A stretch of 5,567 bases of DNA from Candidatus Zixiibacteriota bacterium (GCA_003641425.1 QNAH01000196.1:1-5567), one strand, 5' to 3'. Shown: positions 1 to 5,567, counted from the stretch's first letter. Made by a program: numbers and translations. The notes: generated from the sequence alone by a model not told the origin.

Positions 1-1402
1 GGCTCATCGCCTGCTTGATAATTTTACACCAGATTCTTTTGCGGCCGAACAAACCAACCGCCTTTTCAATGACCGACAACAATGCCCCGGAGTCATATTC
101 CTCGAAAACAAACCCGGTCCCGGTCAGACTGCTTTCGTCAAAATCTGTCACCGAATCGGCCAATCCGCCGGTTTTCCGGACGATCGGAATGGTGCCGTAT
201 TTCATACTGTACATCTGGTTGAGCCCGCACGGTTCATATCGTGACGGCATCAGGAACATATCGGCGCCGGCCTCGATAAGATGCGCCAGTTTATTATCAA
301 AGGCAAGAAAAGCCTTGAACTTATCAGGGTACTCGGTCTCGATTTCGGCAAAAAACTTATGGTATTTATCATCACCGGTACCCAGCAGGACAAATTGAAG
401 ATCAAGTGCCAGAATGTCACCCATTATTTCTTCAAGCAGATCGAATCCTTTCTGCTTGTCCAGCCGCGAAATGATTCCTATCAATGGCTGTTCAGTTCTC
501 AGGGGGAAATTGCATCGATGCAGAAGTTCCAGCTTGTCTTTCTTTTTTCCTGAAAGGTTGGCCGGGATGTACCGATACGGAATCATTTTATCCTTTTGCG
601 GCGACCACTGGTTGTAATCGACACCGTTCAATATCCCCGTCAGGTCGGCAGAGCGCTCCGCAAGGACCCCCTGCAGACCTTTTCCGAACTCGTCGTCAGT
701 CTGGATCTCGCGGGCATAAGTCGGCGATACCGTCGTAATGCTGTCGGAGAGTGATATGGCAGATTTCATAAAATTCACATCACCCCAGTACTCGAATGGC
801 CCGGCCGCATAGAAATTGGAAGCATCGATATTCAGCTTTGAAAATGTTTCTTTCGGAAACAATCCCTGATAGCCCATATTGTGTATGGTGAACACCGTTT
901 TACTTCCGGCAAAAAAATCGTCCTCATAGTAAGCCGTTTTGAGAAATGACGGGATAAGGGCGCTTTGCCAGTCATTGGCATGAAGAATATCCGGTTTCCA
1001 GTCCAATCCCTTCAATACCTCCAGAACCGCTCGGCAGAAGAAAATAAACCGCTCATCATTGTCGGTGTAATCCTTACCGGTCTCCGGATCGATATACAGC
1101 GCCTCGCGGTCAAATAGACTTCCGTTACCGATAAAATAATTCTCCAAACCGGAATCATCATTGATATGGAAGCCTTCGCCCGAAATCTCCCGGCTCCCGA
1201 CCGGGCATTTTATATCGATGCTATCTTTGCTTATATTTGGGAAATTCTGTACGACCTGACGATATCCGGGCATGAACATTTTTACGTCATGCCCCATTCT
1301 GGCAAGCGCCTTTGGAAGACTCCCGGAAACGTCGGCCAATCCCCCTGTCTTGGCATAGGGAACCGCTTCGGGTGTAATAAACGCTATTTTCAATGAATCC
1401 AT
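1..1402 (-). CDS. glgA: Glycogen synthase (GT5 family), C-terminus cut by the window edge
   Basis: Predicted cytosolic glycogen synthase, which adds glucose from ADP-glucose (or UDP-glucose) to the growing alpha-1,4-glucan. I translated 467 uninterrupted codons from the ATG at 1402 to the window edge. The start MDSLKIAFITPEAVPYAKTGGLADV is typed here by parts: the N-terminal KTGGL nucleotide-sugar loop is at residues 18-22. HANDWQ follows at 141-146, HNMGYQG at 174-180, SRLDKQKG at 312-319 (R313 and K318 match the phosphate-binding Arg/Lys of E. coli GlgA), EPCGL at 390-394 with the conserved acidic residue E390, and a second KTGGL at 410-414. These cover both GT-B Rossmann domains. The last visible residues (KQAMS) match the region just before the final helix of the family, so only roughly 20-30 residues should be missing; this is a window truncation, not a broken gene. 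The start lies one base after the galT stop (TAA-C-ATG) with only a weak GTGGG as ribosome site, which suggests translational coupling to galT. The donor, ADP- or UDP-glucose, cannot be read from sequence. Confidence 0.95.
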   Translation of the reverse strand, partial: MDSLKIAFITPEAVPYAKTGGLADVSGSLPKALARMGHDVKMFMPGYRQVVQNFPNISKDSIDIKCPVGSREISGEGFHINDDSGLENYFIGNGSLFDREALYIDPETGKDYTDNDERFIFFCRAVLEVLKGLDWKPDILHANDWQSALIPSFLKTAYYEDDFFAGSKTVFTIHNMGYQGLFPKETFSKLNIDASNFYAAGPFEYWGDVNFMKSAISLSDSITTVSPTYAREIQTDDEFGKGLQGVLAERSADLTGILNGVDYNQWSPQKDKMIPYRYIPANLSGKKKDKLELLHRCNFPLRTEQPLIGIISRLDKQKGFDLLEEIMGDILALDLQFVLLGTGDDKYHKFFAEIETEYPDKFKAFLAFDNKLAHLIEAGADMFLMPSRYEPCGLNQMYSMKYGTIPIVRKTGGLADSVTDFDESSLTGTGFVFEEYDSGALLSVIEKAVGLFGRKRIWCKIIKQAMS

Positions 1403-1403
1403 G

Positions 1404-2444
1404 TTATTTGCCCACTGCCTGCGCTCCAAAGAGTTCTTCGACCTGCGAGGTATCGATCTTTCTCATGAAGGCGGCGGCATCCTCCGGCAAAGTAGGATTT
1501 ATATAAAATCCCGATCCCCATTCGAAACCGGCAATGCGGGTCAGTTTCGGGATGATCTCGATATGCCAGTGATAAACATCATCATATTCTTTCCCGATTG
1601 GAGCCGTATGTAGAATATAATTGAACGGCGGATTATTCAATGCCACCCTGATTCGATTAAGGGTGTCTTTCAGAGCCTCGGCCAGGTAAATGAAAACATC
1701 ATCCGAAAAATCGATCAGGTGCGAAATATGCTGCTTGGGCATGATCCATGTTTCGAATGGAAAACGCGATGCAAACGGTTCAAACGATATGAAATCCCCG
1801 TAATCGCTGACAATCCTCTCCCGGTCGGTCAGTTCCTGGCGGACGATATCGCAGAATATACAGCGCTCTTTGAAATCGAAATATCTCTTTGCCCCCAGTA
1901 TTTCCTCTTCCACTTTTTTGGGAATGATAGGAGTGGCAATCAACTGGCTGTGCGTATGTTCGAGCGATGCGCCTGCGGCCTCGCCGTGATTCTTGAAGAT
2001 CAATATATACTTGAATCGACGGTCACGCTGCAGATCGAGAATCCGGTCACGATACATCCAGAAAACGTTCTTGATCTCCTTGACCGACAGATCGGCCAGA
2101 TCCTTGGAATGATCGGGATTCTCGATAATAACCTCGTGGGCCCCGATACCGTTCATTTTATCGTAGATGCCTTTCGGCTCGCGATCGAGATTTCCTTCTA
2201 CCCGCAGAGCCGGATATTTATTTGAGATGACTCTCAAAAACCACCCCGGCTTATTGGGCTCGGACCCGTCTTTTCGATAAGCAGCCACTTCGGGAGGAGT
2301 ATTGAATTCATTACCCGGGCAAAACGGGCACATTTTGGGTTCTTCCTGCTTGGGAATATTGCCGTAACTCGACGGTCTCTTACCGCGGTCGGTGGAAATG
2401 ATCACCCATCTGCCCAATATAGGATCTCTTCGAAATTCAGGCAT
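1404..2444 (-). CDS. galT: GalT-type hexose-1-phosphate uridylyl/nucleotidylyltransferase (HIT superfamily)
   Basis: A 346-residue GalT-family enzyme, the usual bacterial length. The family moves a nucleotide monophosphate between UDP-glucose and galactose-1-phosphate (Leloir pathway) through a covalent nucleotidyl-histidine. Visible motifs: N-terminal RRDPILGRWVIIS (5-17); metal ligand pair CPFC (C39, C42); PDHS with H112, matching E. coli H115; and active-site HTHSQ at 163-167, where H163 is the expected metal ligand and H165 the nucleophile. A second cysteine pair CIFC (C195, C198) and a C-terminal HWHIEIIPKL (292-301) complete the paired HIT-like folds. The C-terminal 'AGFEWGSGFYINP' style resembles the thermophile/deltaproteobacterial branch rather than E. 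coli, which has HPHGQ. A strong Shine-Dalgarno supports the ATG at 2444. The gene ends one base before glgA, so the two are almost certainly co-expressed. No epimerase or galactokinase is in view, so the true substrate could be glucose-1-phosphate/ADP-glucose rather than galactose-1-phosphate. Family confidence is high; substrate is open. Confidence 0.93.
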   Translation of the reverse strand: MPEFRRDPILGRWVIISTDRGKRPSSYGNIPKQEEPKMCPFCPGNEFNTPPEVAAYRKDGSEPNKPGWFLRVISNKYPALRVEGNLDREPKGIYDKMNGIGAHEVIIENPDHSKDLADLSVKEIKNVFWMYRDRILDLQRDRRFKYILIFKNHGEAAGASLEHTHSQLIATPIIPKKVEEEILGAKRYFDFKERCIFCDIVRQELTDRERIVSDYGDFISFEPFASRFPFETWIMPKQHISHLIDFSDDVFIYLAEALKDTLNRIRVALNNPPFNYILHTAPIGKEYDDVYHWHIEIIPKLTRIAGFEWGSGFYINPTLPEDAAAFMRKIDTSQVEELFGAQAVGK

Positions 2445-2446
2445 AT

Positions 2447-2455
2447 ACCTCCCTC
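2447..2455 (-). promoter_or_regulatory. Strong Shine-Dalgarno of galT
   Basis: Reading the minus strand, GAGGGAGGT sits directly before the galT ATG, with the GGAGG core 3 bases and the GAGGG part about 7 bases from the start. It is the strongest ribosome-binding site in the window and fixes the galT start. Its strength contrasts with the weak site of glgA, in line with glgA being translated by coupling. Confidence 0.75.
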
Positions 2456-2557
2456 ACAACCGAATAATTTAAATCGTTAAACATAAAATTCATTATCTCC
2501 GACTCGGTGTTTTGATCGCGTTGCTTCTTTAAGCCGGTTTCCCTCTATATTATCGTC

Positions 2558-2563
2558 ATTATA
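2558..2563 (-). promoter_or_regulatory. Possible -10 box (TATAAT) upstream of galT-glgA
   Basis: On the minus strand a perfect TATAAT occurs 18 bases after the stop codon of the GlmU-like gene, about 110 bases before galT. No convincing -35 box lies at the expected distance; that position falls on the end of the upstream gene and reads GAATAA. The AT-rich 136-bp gap also shows no GC-rich hairpin with a T-run, so galT-glgA may have its own promoter, be reached by read-through, or both. The assignment rests on one hexamer and is weak. Confidence 0.25.
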
Positions 2564-2580
2564 TGCCGAAGCTCCATTGT

Positions 2581-3882
2581 TTATTCCGCGGCCTTATAAG
2601 AGTGCATCGAATTTTTTTCATATATCTCTTTTAACCTTTTTATCATCGACTGCGATGGCTCTTTGCCCCGCCGCGCCATCGATCGCTCGATAGTCCCGAT
2701 CGCTTTGGAAATATTATACGGCATAACATGCCTCGGTGAGTACCATGTGAAGGAACGGATTTCTTTATCGGTCACCATCCCGTTGGCCACAAGATTACAA
2801 GAAATCCCTATATTGATGCCGGTATTGAGAAGTGTCCCGATCGCAGTTTTGGTAAAATCACCGATAAATGAACCGACCTTCAGACTGCCGGTATCATGCA
2901 TTTCTCCGTTCAGCGAGACGCTGACACTGCCATAGTTATTTTTGAGATCGGAGTTGGTCGTCATCGCCCCGAGATTGATCCATTCGCCAAGATAGGCATG
3001 TCCCAGGAAACCGGTATGGTATTTATTGGTATAGCCCTGGATGATGGATTCTTCCACCTCGCCGCCGACACGGCAGACCGGACCGATCGAACTGCCCGTA
3101 ATTTTTCCGCCGACGACATGACTTTCCTTGCCGATATAGAGCGGACCGATCAGGTATGAATGCGGTTCCACCCGGACCTTTCCCCCGATGAAAATTGGTC
3201 CGGCCGAGGCATCGAGCACATTACCGGGAAGAATCTCTGCATCGGGAGCAATATAAATATCATTCGGATTGACAAATTCTACGCCGGTAAATTTCCGGGT
3301 ATCACCCCCGGACAGGTCGCGGCCTTTAAGGAACCCTTCACCGTTGGAATTTTTATGGAAGTATTTAAAATCTTCTGTTATTTCATCATCGATGGCGCTG
3401 ATCATATCCCAGATAAAATTGTACATCGGCAGTTCTATATTAAGGGTCTCGGCGTTTTTCCTGAATTTGTCGTAAAATCCGCCCAGGTCGCCTTCTTTTA
3501 ATAACTTATATTCATCATCATTCAGGCGCCCGACCAGCTTAAGAGCCGCAATTTCTTCGCCCGAGAGTAAAACCGCATTTGTCCCCGCCGTTTTTAGCGC
3601 CCGGATAAAATCTTTATTGAATTTCACCCGCCCGTTGATAAAGATTGTCTCCTCAAAATCCTTATCCTCGAAATTATTAACCGGGATCCGGGTCCTCTCG
3701 GATGTTACCCCAGCCAGCTCGGGACGGCAGAAAAAATTGGGGTGATATTCATCAAAGCCATCTAGGATCTTTTCGGACAGCGTTCTGATTCCGGGACGGA
3801 GAAAATATACAGGTCTCAGAAGAGTTAACGGGTTGAAATTATCCGCCTTTTCATCTTCAAATATTATCAGACACTTAGCCAT
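2581..3882 (-). CDS. GlmU-like sugar nucleotidyltransferase / left-handed beta-helix acetyltransferase (Bacteroidetes-type)
   Basis: A 433-residue protein resembling the alternative, Bacteroidetes-type GlmU family, predicted to make UDP-GlcNAc from glucosamine-1-phosphate for peptidoglycan and LPS in the cytosol. The N-terminal part carries the family hallmark FEDEKADNFNPLTLLRPV, followed by FLRPGIRTLSEKI (8-39), with R23 and R29 in the conserved PLT..RP...R.G pattern; it lacks the classical GxGTRM loop of E. coli GlmU. From about residue 205 there is a left-handed beta-helix of hexapeptide turns (IYIAPDAEI, GPIFIGGKV, GPLYIGKES, SSIGPVCRV). Next come KYHTGFLGHAYLGEWINLGA (288-306), with H289 and H295, and TTNSDLKNNYG (308-318). 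VGSFIGDFTKTAIGT and LNTGINIGISCN (336-363) follow. A basic C-terminal tail (400-433) is predicted helical. It starts 22 bp after the QueT stop with a good GGGGGTG site, so the two share a transcript. Whether both activities are present is not proven; many genomes list such proteins only as putative sugar nucleotidyltransferases. Confidence 0.85.
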   Translation of the reverse strand: MAKCLIIFEDEKADNFNPLTLLRPVYFLRPGIRTLSEKILDGFDEYHPNFFCRPELAGVTSERTRIPVNNFEDKDFEETIFINGRVKFNKDFIRALKTAGTNAVLLSGEEIAALKLVGRLNDDEYKLLKEGDLGGFYDKFRKNAETLNIELPMYNFIWDMISAIDDEITEDFKYFHKNSNGEGFLKGRDLSGGDTRKFTGVEFVNPNDIYIAPDAEILPGNVLDASAGPIFIGGKVRVEPHSYLIGPLYIGKESHVVGGKITGSSIGPVCRVGGEVEESIIQGYTNKYHTGFLGHAYLGEWINLGAMTTNSDLKNNYGSVSVSLNGEMHDTGSLKVGSFIGDFTKTAIGTLLNTGINIGISCNLVANGMVTDKEIRSFTWYSPRHVMPYNISKAIGTIERSMARRGKEPSQSMIKRLKEIYEKNSMHSYKAAE

Positions 3883-3887
3883 GTATT

Positions 3888-3894
3888 CACCCCC
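3888..3894 (-). promoter_or_regulatory. Shine-Dalgarno of the GlmU-like gene
   Basis: Reading the minus strand, GGGGGTG lies 5 bases before the ATG at 3882, in the 22-bp gap after the QueT stop. It supports this start. With so short a gap and no room for a terminator or promoter, the gene is expected to be transcribed with the QueT gene. Confidence 0.6.
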
Positions 3895-3904
3895 AATTTA
3901 TAGG

Positions 3905-4408
3905 TCAGGTCTTATTGCCATATCGCATTATAAGTTTTTTCTTTCTTAGATACATAAGGAGGGGTAATCCGAAAAAATAACAGGCCACCAGTTGACCGAT
4001 ACCGACAAACTGGACTACGAAAAAATATGCCATTCCTGTTATCTGCGACAGGTAGGCCGCCACTCCAAAGGCATTGATAACGACCGGGGGCAAGGGGGCC
4101 AGGGCATATCCCAGTTTTCTTATCTTTATTTTTGAAGTCAGATAGGTCAGATAACCGGCTATCAGGGTGAACAGCGAGCCGAATATAATATCCTGAAGTC
4201 CGTTTCCACCGAAAATATTGGCAATCAAACATCCGACAAAAAGCCCCAAAATTGAAACAGGATATAAAAACGGCAGTATTGTCAGCGCTTCGGCCACTCG
4301 CACCTGATATACACCGTAGCTTATCGGCGCCAGCAAAATGGTAAGGGCGGCATAAACGGCGGCGATTATGCCGGCAAAGGCGACATCTCTTGCGGCCAGA
4401 CTTCCCAT
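3905..4408 (-). CDS. queT: QueT family membrane protein (predicted queuosine-precursor ECF transporter S component)
   Basis: A 167-residue, very hydrophobic protein of the QueT (formerly DUF988/COG4708) family. These proteins are predicted substrate-binding S components of energy-coupling-factor transporters that bring in queuosine precursors such as preQ1. Support: about five to six predicted membrane segments (roughly 8-28, 42-64, 70-90, 102-120, 126-148). The family signature YGVYQVRVAEALTILP spans 31-46, with Y31, G32, Q35, R37, E40 and A41. IANIFGG...LQDIIFGSLFT (63-81) and PPVVINAFG (107-115) are also typical, and a basic tail ends the protein. The ATG at 4408 is the only usable start, because an in-frame stop sits 9 bp upstream; there is no Shine-Dalgarno before it. 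No EcfA or EcfT gene is in the window, so it would need shared energising subunits. I found no preQ1 aptamer in its leader. It is co-directional with, and 22 bp from, the GlmU-like gene. Family is well supported; substrate is inferred. Confidence 0.85.
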   Translation of the reverse strand: MGSLAARDVAFAGIIAAVYAALTILLAPISYGVYQVRVAEALTILPFLYPVSILGLFVGCLIANIFGGNGLQDIIFGSLFTLIAGYLTYLTSKIKIRKLGYALAPLPPVVINAFGVAAYLSQITGMAYFFVVQFVGIGQLVACYFFGLPLLMYLRKKKLIMRYGNKT

Positions 4409-4433
4409 AAACGGTTAAGAAACTCAAATGTCC

Positions 4434-4468
4434 GGCTTTGTCAACCAAAATCTGGCGTTGAAAGAGCC
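4434..4468 (-). promoter_or_regulatory. Imperfect inverted repeat overlapping a -35-like box upstream of queT
   Basis: Reading the minus strand, two nested arms pair here: GGCT with AGCC on the outside, with two further T-A pairs after a one-base bulge, and CAAC with GTTG inside, around a loop of about eleven bases. The right arm contains TTGACA (4444-4439). About 16 bases further on is only a poor -10 candidate (TTTCTT), and transcription from it would begin close to the queT ATG. The repeat could be an operator covering the promoter, or an RNA hairpin if transcription comes from further upstream. It does not look like a terminator, since no T-run follows, and it does not match the preQ1-I consensus I know. 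Confidence 0.35.
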
Positions 4469-4502
4469 ATGCTGTTGATTATTAAAATGCTGCAATTGCC
4501 GC

Positions 4503-5120
4503 TCAATCAGAGACAGCGACACTCCGGACCTTATCCAGCGGTATTTTGACAGTCTTGTTGCCGATACTGTCGGTCAAACACATATGCCACGCCGAATCCT
4601 CTATTGAGATGCCGACCGCTCTCAGTCCCGAAAATTCCTTATCATGCGGTTTCAGCCGGACGCTTATCTTCCGATGATTCAATATAGCATCGAAAAAGCA
4701 CTCCAGTACGGCGTCCTGGTCGGCGGATAATCGGCATAATTTCGGAATTGCTCCAACCATATACCGACTTAGCTTTTTTGGGTTTCCGCCGTTTAATGCC
4801 GCGATAATTTTACTTTCGATTTCGGCCAATTTCCCTGCAAAATGATTCGATTGATTCAATGGCGTGTAATTAAGACAGAATCCAAGCAATTCCCGCTCTT
4901 TTTCGGTCAGCTTCAACTCCGGGAAAAGGTGTTGCTCGTCAAGAAAATAACCATGGTCGCAACAGACATTGACTTTTAGGCGCTGAAGCGATAATAAATC
5001 ACGGTATATTGTCCTCTTCGACACCCGGCACTGTGTACTGAGCTGAGCCAGCGATGTCCTTTCTCTGGATCGCAAAAGATTGATTATAAATAACAACCGT
5101 TCAGGTTTTGTCATAATCAT
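4503..5120 (-). CDS. YafY/WYL-type transcriptional regulator, short form with eroded WYL domain
   Basis: A 205-residue predicted DNA-binding protein. Residues 6-46 form a DeoR/HTH_11-like helix-turn-helix; VSKRTIYRDLLSL (33-45) is a textbook recognition helix of the YafY class. The linker LTEKERELLGFCLNY (71-85) and helical middle are also typical. From about residue 140 the sequence follows the WYL domain (ILNHRKISVRLKPHD; RAVGISIEDSAWHMCLTD; IPLDKVRSVAVSD). However, the W-Y-L signature reads W178-H179-M180, the usual proline is missing in the RAVGI strand, and the protein stops after the WYL core without the WCX C-terminal extension. Family members with both domains are usually near 300-330 residues. 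Seven cysteines, including C53-C54, are unusual for so short a regulator. Two starts are possible: ATG 5120 and ATG 5114. The GGCGGGA site is only 3 bases from the first but about 9 from the second, so MTKPERLL (5114) may be the real start. It lies 100 bp downstream of another WYL regulator. Ligand and targets are unknown. Confidence 0.75.
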   Translation of the reverse strand: MIMTKPERLLFIINLLRSRERTSLAQLSTQCRVSKRTIYRDLLSLQRLKVNVCCDHGYFLDEQHLFPELKLTEKERELLGFCLNYTPLNQSNHFAGKLAEIESKIIAALNGGNPKKLSRYMVGAIPKLCRLSADQDAVLECFFDAILNHRKISVRLKPHDKEFSGLRAVGISIEDSAWHMCLTDSIGNKTVKIPLDKVRSVAVSD

Positions 5121-5140
5121 TGTCCCGCCCGTTTATTTAT

Positions 5141-5157
5141 GCGAAATATCGTATCGC
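5141..5157. repeat. Short inverted repeat in the regulator leader (possible operator)
   Basis: GCGAAATATCGTATCGC is an imperfect palindrome (GCGA/TCGC outer arms plus one inner A-T pair) about 20 bp upstream of the start of the short WYL-type regulator. Its place between promoter-distance and start would suit an autoregulatory operator, but such short palindromes also occur by chance. Confidence 0.25.
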
Positions 5158-5160
5158 CCC

Positions 5161-5177
5161 CTGACAACGGACGTCAG
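5161..5177. repeat. Short inverted repeat CTGAC-N7-GTCAG (possible operator)
   Basis: CTGACAACGGACGTCAG has perfect 5-bp arms around a 7-bp spacer. It lies 4 bp from the neighbouring palindrome at 5141-5157, in the gap between the two WYL-type regulators. Operator function for one of these regulators is an inference from location and symmetry only. Confidence 0.3.
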
Positions 5178-5220
5178 TAAAAAATTAGTTTTTTTTGAAT
5201 AATTAAATGGTGAGATATTA

Positions 5221-5567
5221 TCAGCGATAATTGGCCAGAATGGCCTCGGCTCTTTTTTGCAATTCTCGGGCCAGCGACAGCGGTTTTACAACCACCGCTC
5301 CCCCCCCGAAGCCTATCAGCCAGCGGCAGATCTCCTCCGTCCCGCTGACAGTAACCTCATATTTTACCGATCCGTTATCGAGCGGGGTGACTTTTTCACT
5401 CTTATGATGGCGGCTCAGGCTTACCACCCGGGCCGCTTTACCGCTGAAAATAACCTCGACTTCGACCGGCTTTCCGCTAAATACACCCCAGCTGTTTCGG
5501 AAATACCCGCCGGGGTCGATTTTTTTGCGCGGCACGAATTTTCTGTCGGTCAGTCGGACATCTATAA
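5221..5567 (-). CDS. WYL-domain transcriptional regulator, C-terminal part only (N-terminus outside window)
   Basis: The reading frame is open to the window edge, giving about 115 visible residues that begin IDVRLTDRKFVPRKKIDPGG. This matches the end of the WYL domain (R-I..V.LTDR.F pattern) followed by the WCX extension. YFRNSWGVFSGKPVEVEVIFSG has the typical S.GVF.G turn and beta strand; TEEICRWLIGFGGGAVVVKPLSL shows the typical E..RWL..FG...V..P ending; a helical tail ends at ANYR. In this family the WYL domain senses a ligand (single-stranded nucleic acid or nucleotides in studied cases), while an N-terminal helix-turn-helix, here off-window, binds DNA. A GTG at 5535 could be taken for a start, but it falls inside the conserved domain and homology continues upstream of it, so the real start is beyond 5567. 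The stop is followed after about 25 bases by an A/T-only tract, then by the second regulator. Role: likely transcriptional regulator with unknown targets. Confidence 0.8.
   Translation of the reverse strand, partial: IDVRLTDRKFVPRKKIDPGGYFRNSWGVFSGKPVEVEVIFSGKAARVVSLSRHHKSEKVTPLDNGSVKYEVTVSGTEEICRWLIGFGGGAVVVKPLSLARELQKRAEAILANYR

Noticed and set aside
15..738. Several overlapping plus-strand frames of 67-127 codons
   Set aside because: They are antisense to the C-terminal half of glgA, which is continuous and shows all catalytic motifs; none of the plus-strand products resembles a known protein.
1719..2225. A 168-codon open frame on the plus strand
   Set aside because: It is fully antisense to galT, whose protein has clear family motifs over this whole stretch; the plus-strand product matches no family I recognise.
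2445..2580. Terminator or small RNA between the GlmU-like gene and galT
   Set aside because: I found no GC-rich hairpin with a T-run and no recognisable RNA; GCTTC and GAAGC segments exist but are far apart and pair only partly.
2663..3501. Plus-strand frames of 68-113 codons
   Set aside because: All are antisense to the beta-helix and central part of the GlmU-like gene and lack ribosome sites or recognisable domains.
3912..4448. A 178-codon minus-strand frame overlapping queT in another frame
   Set aside because: The product is rich in Arg, Cys and Ser with no recognisable domain, while the alternative frame gives an unmistakable QueT family protein with membrane segments.
5179..5196. A/T-only inverted tract (A-run, TAG, T-run) after the upstream WYL gene as a terminator
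   Set aside because: The stem would contain only A-U pairs, which is too weak for a confident intrinsic terminator; low-complexity A/T tracts are common in gaps.
5221..5535. A complete 104-residue gene starting at GTG 5535
   Set aside because: The frame stays open to the window edge, and the residues upstream of the GTG continue the WYL-domain pattern, so this is the tail of a longer gene.
1..5567. Mobile element, CRISPR array, tRNA or defence system
   Set aside because: No regularly spaced repeats, terminal inverted repeats, transposase or integrase motifs, tRNA-like sequence or defence-protein motifs were seen on either strand.

Overview
The window is about 5.6 kb of densely packed bacterial DNA. 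Every supportable gene lies on the minus strand, so transcription runs from high to low coordinates. The protein set is a GlmU-like protein of the 'alternative' (Bacteroidetes-type) kind, a galT directly abutting glgA, and tandem YafY/WYL-type regulators. This fits a Gram-negative bacterium of the FCB group or a neighbouring candidate phylum (for example a Zixibacteria-like lineage). The taxon is an inference from gene content only; no rRNA or marker gene is present.

Layout in transcription order: (1) 5567-5221, the C-terminal end of a WYL-domain transcriptional regulator, cut by the window edge. (2) A 100-bp gap with two short inverted repeats, then 5120-4503, a second and shorter regulator of the same class with a clear N-terminal helix-turn-helix and an eroded WYL domain. 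(3) A 94-bp gap with an imperfect inverted repeat and a TTGACA -35-like box, then 4408-3905, a QueT-family membrane protein (ECF-type substrate-binding component, predicted queuosine-precursor uptake). (4) Only 22 bp later, 3882-2581, a GlmU-like sugar nucleotidyltransferase/left-handed beta-helix acyltransferase. (5) A 136-bp gap with a strong Shine-Dalgarno, then 2444-1404, a GalT-type hexose-1-phosphate nucleotidylyltransferase. (6) One base later, 1402-1, glycogen synthase (glgA), whose last few residues lie beyond the window.

Functionally, galT and glgA form a sugar-nucleotide/glycogen unit, probably translationally coupled. The GlmU-like gene upstream also handles activated sugars (predicted UDP-GlcNAc supply for the cell envelope), so 3882-1 can be read as a sugar-nucleotide block. 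QueT looks like an unrelated passenger sharing a transcript with the GlmU-like gene. The tandem WYL regulators may control their own expression or the genes downstream, but no target can be established from sequence. No rRNA, tRNA, CRISPR array, insertion sequence or integrase is visible. There is no gene-free stretch longer than 300 bases. I see no evidence of a novel defence or mobile system; the most unusual elements are the eroded tandem WYL regulator, the uncertain substrate of the GalT next to glgA, and the regulatory-looking repeats in the short gaps.
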